A stretch of 64,000 nucleotides of DNA from Lonicera japonica (taxonomy: Eukaryota > Streptophyta > Magnoliopsida > Dipsacales > Caprifoliaceae). The stretch spans positions 26,895 to 90,894 of the forward strand of contig JAKCWG010000465.1 of the NCBI GenBank assembly GCA_021464415.1, given 5' to 3'. The notes under the pieces were generated by a model, which had not been told where the DNA came from, did no database searches, and worked only from the letters and a program-made list of their open reading frames with translations. Both the position numbers and the translations under genes were made by a program. This document shows, piece after piece, positions 12,993 through 22,973 of this stretch. Position 1 is the stretch's first letter. Each line of letters opens with the position of its first letter.

Positions 12993-13277
12993 TGTTTTGC
13001 TTTATATATGAGTCCATTTCAAGTAATGACCACGTTGAAGGACTAATATGTACCGATTGGTCATTTTGAAGAGATAAAAATATGAGTTTTTTGATGAAAT
13101 ATGGTAGAGATATATATCGAAAATATCTCTCTTAAACTTTCATCTGATCTCTCTCATCTAATATACACAAGGGAAGATCTAGACCTAAACCCGGATTTAG
13201 ACCTAAATGCAGAAGGCTCTAGTCCAAGACAAATTAAAAAAAATAAAAAAATAGATGTATATAAGAAATGAAGGATC

Positions 13278-13408
13278 ATGAGCCCAACCCTTAGCATATA
13301 TTTAGTCCATTTATCATCCCAGCCCATTCTCATTTTCTTTAATGGTGGACAGCTCATCATTAATATTATTATTTTTTGAAACAAAAAATTATTGCAAAGG
13401 AAAGGGGA
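13278..13408 (+). repeat. direct repeat partner of 10310-10455
   Basis: It shares agcccaacccttagcatat, gacagctcatcattaatatt, attattttttgaaac and gcaaaggaaagg with 10310-10455. Confidence 0.7.
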
Positions 13409-15092
13409 GTTTTATAAAAAAATCATGTCTGTTCTTACTCTCTCTTCTTTTACTTTCTCTTCTCTCATTCTCTTCGCATAGAAAAAAAATGGGAGGAATT
13501 GATTTATTCTTAAAAAAATTATATTATATTATAAAACGTCTAAATTTATTTCTAACATTTTTTTTACTCTGCCCATCTCATAAACAAATCACGGATCCAT
13601 CCATGTATGTACATAAATTAATTTTATTACAATAAGAATATGATAGTAATATTATCAAATCAATTTTTCTTATTGCTAGATTAATATACAATATTATAAA
13701 TAAATAATACAATTTCAAAAAGTAGTAATGTGCACTGACAAAGAGAATATTGGTGTGAAATATCACTACCCTAAGAATATTATAATTTATTTGAGCTTTA
13801 GTTAAAATATATATATTGATTGATTTATTTATTTTTAATGAAATTATATGGATAAAGAGTATATTGAAATCTATTAATTTCATTACTCTATGTATTTTTT
13901 TTAATCTCAACAAGATTTATCTGTAATAGAAATTTAGACTATTTGATGTTACTACTATATATATATTCTCCAAATGTCCAAAATACTTGATATTGACCTT
14001 AGGGGTAAAATTTGTTACGCATCCAATTTATTTTTCTTTACCCTTTTATTTACTCCTACATGTTAGTTTGAAAAATTACTTGCTCTATCTCCCAAGTCCC
14101 ATCATCCTTAATTCCCAGTCTCAACCATCTCTCTTTTTAAATTATCTTGAGCAAACAATATTAAATTGGATAGAATCAGGAGTATTTTGAGTAAACAATA
14201 TTAAATGGCCTTTAAACTATTTATTTAGTTTTACTTTGGCTTTTAACCTTTAAAACATTCTATTGTTTTTTAAATTTAAAAACTAGGATTTCAAACGTTC
14301 ACGGTCTTGCAAGAGTGTCTTCGGTTGCGATTAGAGACGAGATGAGTGAGGTGGCTAACTTGCGATAAGGGAAATTGTAAATAAGGGTGAAGGATTGTGA
14401 TCATGTACGTAAAAGGAGGCGACAGGTTAGTCGAAAAAGCAGGAAACACTATGCCAAGCCAACTGCGGTTGGATTCTATGTTCAAGGAATTGAAGTGACT
14501 ATTACATAAGTTTTGGGGAAACAATTATTGTAAGTCATTGAATCTATAATTTCGTTTTGATCATAGTGAAGTACTATAGATTAGTCATGAGAATTAGTCA
14601 TACGCATGTAAAGGATATCTCGTAACTTCTTTGTGTTGTGGATTGCTTTGTGTGATAAGTTGATTTATATAATTGCAAGAAAACACAACATAGGTTCGGC
14701 AGTAAAATTAATTAAATATAGGGTTTTAATTTCGCTTATCAAATTATTTTTGATAAAAATGATTAAATCAATCTAGGCAATGCAATCCTTAAATTTGTTT
14801 TCTTCATTCTATTGTCTTTCCAAATTACATAATTGGGCTTTAAGATGTCTCTTTTCCTTTTCCTTTTGGACAATGACTTGATTTGCCACAGTAATGTCCT
14901 TAACAATATTTGCAATTTGAAGAAGCCCAGTATGCAAATTTTGAATTTTTCCTTTCGAGTTTTGGACATAAGTATCAAGTGTGGTTACCTTTGTTTCCAA
15001 ATGGTTGTTTGATTGGACCAAATGCAAGAGAGCTTCGTTTTAAGCGACTGCAATTTTTGCTTGCCAAGTGTTTTAGAGAAATGTATATATAT
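13409..15092. other. AT-rich intergenic stretch, no clear gene
   Basis: Open frames here are short and of biased composition. The only frame with a protein-like look is on the minus strand at 14809-15027 (72 aa). It is rich in K, E, Q and L with heptad-like spacing and could be a coiled-coil scrap. I recognise no family. Confidence 0.5.
14809..15027 (-). pseudogene. possible coiled-coil protein fragment, unrecognised
   Basis: The frame reads as a hydrophilic, K/E/Q/L-rich peptide (for example LETKVTTLDTYVQNSKGKIQ) with a plausible heptad pattern. Open sequence continues a few codons further 5' before a stop. There is no partner exon, known motif or clean start context. It may be a gag or structural-protein scrap, or chance. 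Confidence 0.2.
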
Positions 15093-15234
15093 TAGGATTA
15101 CATCCCATTTTATGTTCTTGGACAAAAGTTAGAATTAAAGATTTAAGATGACTTCTTGTGAGCAAATCTCAACCCTTACCAATTAGGACATAATGCCTTA
15201 AGTAAAATATTTTTTTTACACTAAGTATATATTG
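15093..15234 (+). repeat. 140-bp direct repeat left of the inverted-repeat element
   Basis: It shares aggatta(c/a)atccca, cttgtgagcaaa, tctcaacccttaccaa and cactaagtatatattg with 16395-16508. The two copies bracket the element at 15235-16388. Confidence 0.75.
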
Positions 15235-16388
15235 AGTAAACTACCTTAATGGCCCTTAAACTATTGGCCTAGTATCACTTTGGCTACTAAACTAAAAAAC
15301 GCGTTACTTTGCCTCTTAAACTATTAGCGAATGTCACTTTGGTCCTTCTGTCCACATTTTCAATTAAGCTAGACAGAATAAAGGGTATTTTTGTAATTTT
15401 AATTATTTTTAAAAATAATTTTAATTAGATTTTTGTTTAAAATTTTGTTATATATAAAAAGAATAAAAAAAAAAGAAGAGAGAGAGAGAGATAGAGAGAA
15501 AGAGAGAAATCCGGCCTATGCCTCCACCTCCCCTGCTTCCACCATTGTCACCTCCACCTCCACCTCTTCATTACTGTTGCTTCCACAATACACACACCAG
15601 CCAGTGGTAAGTACCTTTTTCCAAAGCTTAAATCCTCCTCCTCTTCTTCCTCCTTTATAATATTTAGGGGACTGTTTAACTATTAGAAATTTTAGGGATA
15701 TTGGATTTTGGACATTTTGCTATAAATATATAGATTATAAATAGTAGCACAAGGATGGAGGTATAGGAGGGATGGTGGAGAAACTGTAGTACATATATGT
15801 GTGTGTGTATTTGTATGTATGTATGTGTATGAAAGAGAAAATTTAAGGATTTGGAGAGAGATGGTGATGATGGTGGTGGCCGGGAGTACATATATGTGTA
15901 TATGTAAGCATGTATGTGAATGTGAGAGAAAATTTGAGGATTTGGAGAGAGATGGTGATGATGATGATGATGATGATGATGATGGCCGGCGGTGGCAATG
16001 GTAGAGAGGCGGTTGTGGGTCTTTCTCGTTCTCTTTCTCTCCTTTTTCTTTTGTATTTTTCCTATGGTGGTGGTGGTAATGACGGTGATAAAGGGGTATA
16101 GATGGCGGTGGTGGAGGTGGCGAGAGGGGATGGTTAAGAAAGATAAGGGGTAAAGAGAGAAGTAGAAGATGAGGGTTGATGTTGTTTTTTTAATAAAAAT
16201 ATTTGTAAAAAATAAATTGAAATGACAAAAATGCTCTCCATTTCCATCAAACTTAACAAAAAATGTGAATGGAATGGCCAAAATGACACTCACTAATAAT
16301 TCAATGGCCAAAGTGATGCGCTTTTTAGTTTAGTGGCCAAAGTGACACTAAGTCAATAGTTTAAGGGCCATTATGATAGTTTTACTCC
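15235..16388. mobile_element. non-autonomous DNA transposon with ~190-bp terminal inverted repeats (MULE-like)
   Basis: The left end (aatggcccttaaactattgg, tatcactttggc, tactaaactaaaaa) is the reverse complement, with scattered changes, of the right end (tttttagtttagtggccaaa, gtgacacta, caatagtttaagggccatta). The pairing runs about 190 bp. Long inverted ends and no transposase fit a MULE or similar element. The interior is low complexity: an (AG)n run at about 15476-15510, a ~100-bp tandem duplication at about 15800-15960 and an (ATG)n run at 15955-15985. No clean 9-bp target duplication was seen. The large open frame on its minus strand is low-complexity. Confidence 0.75.
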
Positions 16389-16394
16389 ACATTT

Positions 16395-16508
16395 TAGGAT
16401 TAAATCCCACAAAGATTTTAAAGGACCTCTTGTGAGCAAAACTCAACCCTTACCAACTAGGATAGAATGCTTTACGTAAAATATTTTTTTTACACTAAGT
16501 ATATATTG
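16395..16508 (+). repeat. direct repeat right of the inverted-repeat element
   Basis: Second copy of the 15093-15234 sequence, ending in the identical atattttttttacactaagt followed by atatattg. Confidence 0.75.
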
Positions 16509-18489
16509 CTTCGCCCAGATTCTTTAATTATCCCAAAAATCAATAATTTTACTCTTTTTCTTTTTTTTTTATATTTATTTCTTTTTTTTTATTTTTTTTA
16601 TTTTAGAGAAAAATAGTAGAAAGAATGTAATAAAATAAATTTCTAATTTAGCGAAAGGGTGATGGAATAAAATAAAATGAAATCAAACAAAATAAGTAAA
16701 ATAAAACAAAATAAAGCAAGGTAAGGTAAGGAGGATTAAATAACATTAAGAAAGATAACAAAGTTAATGAATTAATTTACCAGGGTTTCAGAGTCATATA
16801 TTTAATATCATCTTCCTACGTATTCATGACAGTAAACTTTACTCTTGTCTCGCAATAATTTAGTCTCTCGATTGTATTATTTGTAGAAAATAAAATCATT
16901 CAAGTTTGATTAATTTATAAAATTCAATTATAATTCTTCCATAACTAAACTTATGTATAAGGTCAAAACACTCATTATATCCATCAAAACACACCATATA
17001 TTCGCTTTTAACAAATCATAAGGTGAATACGAGAAAAATAATGAGAATTCAACTTTGTTTTTATCAATTAAAATAGGCATCTAATAGGAATAATTGTTTT
17101 TGATATTGAAATATTAAATTGGTAAAGTGAATTGGTATAAACACATACAATAAAATTAATTAAATTTACTCATTGTAACCCTAACACAAATTTACGTTAG
17201 TACGAAGAAAATTAAATAAAAAGACAAAAATAAATACTTACTTGGCATAGAATTAATTGAAGAATAAATTAAAACTTCAAAATCTTCAAAATATTGACAC
17301 AATCTAAAAGAAAAATGGGGCAATTAGGTATAAGGGTTCATTCTAATAATAATAATATAATTATAAAAGACATTTAAAAATTAGACATGTAAATTAAGGA
17401 CACTGTACAAAAAAAACACTAATACCCCTTCCTTACAATATCTCACATCTCATTATGACACTAACAGTAATCAGAATGTGCTAAATGCATTTAGTACCAC
17501 CTGGACAGCCTTTTGGACAACAACCAGAAGGTGCTAAATGCATTTAGCACCACTTGAACAATAACCAGAAGGTGCTAAAATGATTTTAGTACTATTACAA
17601 AATATAGAATAACAAAATTGATGATATCAACATCCACTCTATTATATATGTATATATATATGTATAAGGTGTTAAAATGATTTTAGCACTATTACAATAC
17701 ATAGAATAACAAAATTGATGAGATCAAAATCCACTCTATTTATATATATGTATCGACGTAGGGTTCGTAAAAAAAAAGTTACGATCAATTTTTTTTTAAT
17801 ATCCCACTGGGCTATCGAAATTGGTCGATTTCGATAACAAAACGACATTTGATCGTCTTGATTTACGCGATAATATAGTAACTTTTTCTTCTGAACAACA
17901 TATTCGAAAATCAGCCTGATCCAATGGTTCAATCAAAAATTATATCTGTTTTATGATTATTTCTTCAGAAAAAAGAATAAGAAGATGAGAACGGTGCTCC
18001 GATCCTCTCAGCAAAACAATCGGAGAGTTAAGTGGTGGTGGTGGTGAGATCGTTGGTCGAAGTTAAGGTTGATCTATTGATTTTAGAGAAAGCGAGAGCA
18101 ATGTATTTGATTTTAGAGAGAGAGAGAGAGAAGAGAGAAGAAATGAGAACTGAAGAGAGAGATTTGTTATTTTTAATATTAACTTAAACTAATTAAGGGT
18201 ATATTTGTCCATCAACATTTATCATTTTTTTAAAATAAATTAATATTATGAAAATTGTCCTTATTATAAAACCAAATTATGAAATTAGTACTACTTTTCT
18301 TTATTCTATCTTTAAAATTATAAAACATTATAAAGCGAGACCTTATAACCTATTATTTCTAATATTTAATCAAAAATTTAATAGCTATTTAAATCGTCAA
18401 CTCTAATCATTTTATCGATAATATTGACCCAATTTTAACTAAATCATACACAATTTTTGAGCTCTTAAATCTGAATAGAGAATCTGAAA
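16509..18489. other. AT-rich intergenic stretch
   Basis: No gene seen. It includes T-rich and AAATAAA-type simple sequence (16555-16740), the palindromic tandem repeats at 17476-17757 and an (AG)n run at about 18115-18135. Confidence 0.55.
17476..17757. repeat. palindromic gtgctaaa...tttagcac repeats and a ~92-bp tandem pair
   Basis: A perfect 22-bp palindrome, GGTGCTAAATGC plus its mirror half, lies at 17530-17551. Imperfect relatives start at about 17478, 17572 and 17668. The last two begin a ~92-bp tandem duplication that shares agaataacaaaattgatga and atccactctat before an AT-rich end. Confidence 0.7.
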
Positions 18490-18674
18490 ACAGACAACCC
18501 CACCTCCAAACGACCAAAACCTCGTAAACCTCTCTCCCTTCATCATTACAACTTACAACCTCCCTCTTCCTCAAATCGTCGGCCCTGTCCTATCCTAACT
18601 AAACCCTAGACTTCCCCGCCACTGCACCCGCCGCCTCCTCCTTATCTGCTATTAGGTTTAAGGAAACAGCCCAG
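18490..18674 (+). other. possible 5' leader exon of a plant gene
   Basis: The block is C-rich, with pyrimidine stretches and aaaccctaga-type words that are common in plant 5' UTRs. It ends in a good donor context (ccag/gtgcaattt at 18674/18675). No start codon or coding frame is evident. An acceptor-like site (taatagcag at 37401-37409) sits 47 bp before the PPR start codon, so this could be the PPR gene's first exon, split off by the two retrotransposons in between. That link is inference only. Confidence 0.3.
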
Positions 18675-18931
18675 GTGCAATTTCAACCTAATTTATTCCT
18701 CCCTTTTTTTTCCCAATTAATTTGTATTTTTTTTAATGGCTGTGATGATGAGTTGGATTTTGCTGGTGCATTGTTGCTTTGTGAAGTTTTTTGCTGAACT
18801 ATTTTCTAGATAGGATCATTGATTTTTTCTTCAAACTTCCTCTCCATTACACTTTTGGAATGGGGTCTAATTCGAGGGTTAAGCATATGAATTTTTTTAT
18901 GAAATTTGGTGGAGACGAATCTCTATAATGT

Positions 18932-20873
18932 TGACGCGCCCGAAATTACTTCCGCGCTTAGGAACCCAAGTGTAGGTCGTCAAGTTATAATACTTGGTAA
19001 GTCCAAGTGTCGAACCACAAGGATAGTCGGAAAGACGATGTGGTGATTACGAGTCCAAGGCTTTGTTCAAGAGAATTTGATTGGTTGATTTTAGTTGTTG
19101 ATTTTAAAGTCTTGCGATAAAAATTAAAGTGATGTATCAATTGATAAGAAAAGGCTAAGGCATTATAGAATTCATTTGCTTTGCAATGTTATGTAAAATA
19201 AATCTCATTCAAAATTCTCAATGCAATTCCTAAGTGTTGAGTACCTTACACTTTTCTAAGCAAAAGGGTGTGAAGCAAGAGCAACCCATTCCCATATAAA
19301 TGCCATATAAAGAAAGGGTGTAAGTAAAACTCAACACAAATGTATCTCTCATTTTTATCTTGTAACAAAGGGTGTGAAGCAAGAGCAACCCATTCCCATA
19401 TAATGTCCAACAAAGATGCAAACTTGAGATACACCAAAAGAAAAGGCATAAAATTAAACTAGGCATTGAGAATTCATTGTTAGTTTCCCCTAGGCAATTG
19501 ACTTGATTATGAAAATGGCCAACTAAAAAGTTTAGCTCAATAAATCATAACATTTCATTTGTCTAAGATTGGGAGGTCTAGGTGGAGATTAAATCATCCG
19601 ATTTAGACACATTTGATAAATACAAATTGAATCCTTAAGGTGATTAGTGTAGTTGATTATGGCATAAACTTAAGAGATCCTCCTTGGCAACACTCTAACT
19701 AAGAAAATATTGAGTCTCAAAATCACATAAAGTGTAGAAAGCACTCAACATATCATTAAAGCATTCAAGGATTGGAATCTCAAATTTATGGTATTTCCAT
19801 GAATATTCAAAGACTAAACATGCTTGGCAATGTAAAGTATCTCAATCATAGAAGGAATGGACATAGGCTAATAAGAAATACACAAGTGCATCATCTCCTC
19901 ATTAATGCTTGAGATCTATGTATACAAGGCATACAAAGTCAAATCACCTTATGAGGATTATCTTACTAGCTTATGAATGGTTGATTGAATGGAGAAGATG
20001 AAGGATTCAACAAGTATTTAACAACACTAACAATGGAATGAGAAACAAACTTACATAATTAATGCAATGCAAACTTCATCTTCTAGCCTTAGCAATGAAA
20101 CTACTCCATGATAGTTGTATGAACAAAAACCATTAAAGGGATTTCCATTTCTCTTAAGAGTTTCTCTCTCTAGATTTCTTACAAGTGATAGATAATAAAC
20201 AAAAGTGCAGGAAAATAATACTTATGCTACTTGAATCTAGATCTAGAAATTACATCCATTACATGAGGGACAAAGAGCAATTAAATAATGGGAGAGCAAT
20301 GCCCAAAAATGGGTATTCTAGCACACTTTCTAAGAGACCCCTGGGTAAACACCTGAGCCTAGAACAAAAATAGAAAGTCCAGCACTTGTTGGTGAGTTTC
20401 AATGCATCAAAAGGGGAGAAAAACTGCTTTTGGGGGCTGTGCTGTGCATTCTGGGAGGTCTCTGATCGATCAGAGGCTCCTCTGATCGATCAGAGGGGAG
20501 ATTTTGGCTTGTAAGGTGGGCTCTGATCGATCAGAGCACCCTCTGATCGATCAGAGGGCATGTTTGCATTAAAAGGTGGCCTCTGATCAATCAGAGGCTC
20601 CTCTGATTGATCAGAGGACACTTCGGGAGACTTTTTTTCTTCTCTTTTGGCTTCTATCTCTCTTGAATCCTTCCCAAAGCTTCCCAACTTGCTTCCAAAA
20701 TCTATGAGCACAATCAAGACACTAGAAAAAGGCTACTTTGAGCCATGTTAAAGCAATTCTTGATATTTTGAGTGTGTGTGCAAAAGTGGGTTAATTTAAT
20801 TAATCTAGGCTAAAATAAACGCGATAAACACAATCAAAAGAGCGTTAGCGACTACAAAATTACGCGTTTATCA
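18932..20873 (-). repeat. Athila-like 3' LTR
   Basis: On the plus strand it starts TGACGCGCCCG and ends GCGTTTATCA. It contains a 36-bp direct duplication (agggtgtgaagcaagagcaa) at about 19265 and 19370, and the palindrome array at 20460-20617. Open frames inside are spurious. Confidence 0.95.
20460..20617. repeat. array of six CTCTGATCGATCAGAG palindromes
   Basis: Six palindromes of 16-20 bp occur as three close pairs: 20460-20475, 20479-20496, 20521-20536, 20539-20558, 20580-20597 and 20600-20617. The first four are perfect. In the last two the central CG is CA or TG, as expected from CpG decay. The same array is in the other LTR (30038-30195), and two more units lie at 22756-22793. Confidence 0.9.
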
Positions 20874-20892
20874 ACACCCCCCAACTAAACTC
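20874..20892 (-). other. polypurine tract of the Athila-like element
   Basis: On the minus strand gagtttagttggggggtgt directly precedes the 3' LTR. This is the expected plus-strand primer site. A related motif, aactttaagttggggggtga, lies at about 21969-21988 on the same strand. Confidence 0.75.
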
Positions 20893-22705
20893 TTGCTAGT
20901 CCCTTAGCAAGCAAAATAAAAATAGCTATGTATAATATCTGAAAATGCATTTAGCACATGCATTAAGCCTTTGAACTCCTAAGTTCCCCTAGAAGACGAG
21001 TTGTGTCTCGTGAGGGTTTACAGCGATGATACCCACAAACATCCGAAGTTTGAACTCTAAGTAGCAGAATTGAAGCATTTCCATGAATTGATTCAAGTGT
21101 TTGGCATTACTATTACAATTTCCGGAATGTTGGCATTTGAATGACGATCTCCATTGCTTACAATCTCCTTTAGAAACTAGCTCCACATTCCCATATGAAC
21201 ACACTATGCATATGGATCTTTGACACAATCATTCTTAATCACAAATAGTTATATTCATCAATAGTGGAAGAGAGAAATCTTTCAAAAACAAAAGCTCAAG
21301 AACTTTGTCAATTTCAAGCACTTTTCTTTATCTTTTACTTGGACTTTTTACTAAATTAGCTCAAGGTGGTTTGCATCTCTATGGAGGGCAGCGGTCTCAC
21401 TTTGTGATTTTGCATTTATAGCTTCTTTTCTTTTATTAATTTTTTTTTTATGCACAAAGGAAGCTATTCACCCTTTTTCCATATGGTAACCTTTGCCTAT
21501 CCTTAATATTAGACAAAATGACTTATGAATTTAGTCAAGTGAAGCTTAAAGTCAATATTAAGTTTAAAAGTCATCCAAGTTTTCAAATTTTTTGTAAGTG
21601 CCATGCATGTGTCCCCTCTAAGGAGGATCTTTTCGAAAGAGCTTTTATTGCATTTGAACATTACTTCTCTCTACACAAGATGAAAATCACTCTATGTGAT
21701 ACCAAAGACTAAATCAAGCCACAACATTATGCATATTCATAGGAGACTACATGGCTCAAGAATCTAAATGAAGCAATGCCATAGAGATTATCACTCAACT
21801 ACCTATCCAAATCAAGAATTTCATGCCAAAAACCATCAATTCATGGACAATTCTAAAAAAAATTGATCATCATGTTTCAAACTTCGATAACATGGTGAAA
21901 TCGATCCTAGTATGGAGAAAATTAACATGAAAGAAAGCATGCTTGAGAATTTGAGATTTGAAAGTGCTCACCCCCCAACTTAAAGTTGGCATTGTCCTCA
22001 ATGCTCTTGAGGTCGACGAAACAATGGGCGAATGCTTGGAAAATTGCTTTCCAATTTCTCCAAAAATAAGCTAGGATCAATTTCAAAGCTACAATATATA
22101 CAAAAATCTAAACAAAGTGGGTTAGCATTAGTCAAACATAACATGCAAAATTAAAGCTCAAGCCATCACAAGTAGTTATGTTTAGATAATCCAATAACCC
22201 AAAAAGAAAATAAAGCAAAAAATAAAAATAAAATAATAAATAAAATAAAAAAATGGAGTTTTCAAAGTTAGGAGGAGTGACCATGCTTCTTCTTGGACTT
22301 GGGTTGGTAGAGGATGATGCCATTGGAGCTTGGGACAAGTGGGTTTCGAAATTGGGGATCTATGGGGTCAAAATTCAAGATTTGGGTGGAAATTAATGGA
22401 TGAGAGTGAAGGTTATGTGCTTGAGATGATAAATGGGTAGAATAGAAGGCACAAATCTGAATTTTTGGTGAGGATTTCGAAAATGGAGGTGGGGTGAAAG
22501 GTTTGAATTTTTAGTGAGAGAAAGTGATGGGTTTGATGATTTTTGGGTAAAAATGGAGAGAGTGGTGAAGGATTAGAAGGGTTTAGAGGGTGTATGGGCT
22601 TCAATGGAGGATTTGGTAGAGTAATTTTGGTGTTTGGGGAGGTGAAGAAGGGGTTAATGGAGGATGGGAGAAGAGGAAGCTCGAAATGGGGAAGAAAGGG
22701 GCTAA

Positions 22706-22742
<37 letters not shown>

Positions 22743-22973
22743 AGAAACAAGTCCCCTCTGATCGATCAGCCATCACCTCTGATTGATCAGAGGCACGGCA
22801 GAACACTCCCATTTTTTTTTCAACTTTTCTGTTTTGCGTTTTGGTCCATTCTCCCTTGTTCCCTCAAGTTTGCAGCTTTTACAAAATGGTCCCTGAACTT
22901 TCCCGAAGTGTGACGATACTCCTAAAACTCCAGAAAATAAACAAAAATTATATACAAACATGACCTACGCTTG
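20893..22973 (-). other. post-pol region of the Athila-like element, no env frame
   Basis: Athila elements often carry an env-like frame here. I see none longer than about 80 aa and no membrane-protein pattern. The region has a second PPT-like motif near 21970, a 32-base T run at about 22710-22741 (poly(A) on the element's sense strand) and two LTR-type palindromes at 22756-22793. Confidence 0.7.

Noticed and set aside
13578..13913. 111-aa minus-strand frame rich in Ile, Leu and Tyr
   Set aside because: The composition is what AT-rich DNA gives by chance. No motif, neighbour or splice context.
15676..16311. 211-aa open frame on the minus strand
   Set aside because: It lies inside the long-TIR element and consists of runs of His, Ser, Pro and Thr that come from the (ATG)n and GA-rich repeats. 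No domain.
18970..19470. Small minus-strand ORFs with repeated LYGNGLLLLHT
   Set aside because: They arise from a 36-bp duplication in the Athila LTR and recur in the other LTR. No coding evidence.
20460..20617. Repeat array that might look like a CRISPR
   Set aside because: The units are palindromes with irregular 2-40-bp gaps inside an LTR of a plant retrotransposon. There are no uniform spacers and no cas genes.
20490..20717. 75-aa minus-strand frame with repeated LIDQ motifs
   Set aside because: The repeats are a translation of the DNA palindromes in the LTR. The frame is not conserved as protein and has no other support.
22132..22604. Possible env-like coding region of the Athila-like element
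   Set aside because: Only short frames with simple composition occur. There is no transmembrane or signal pattern and no continuity between frames.
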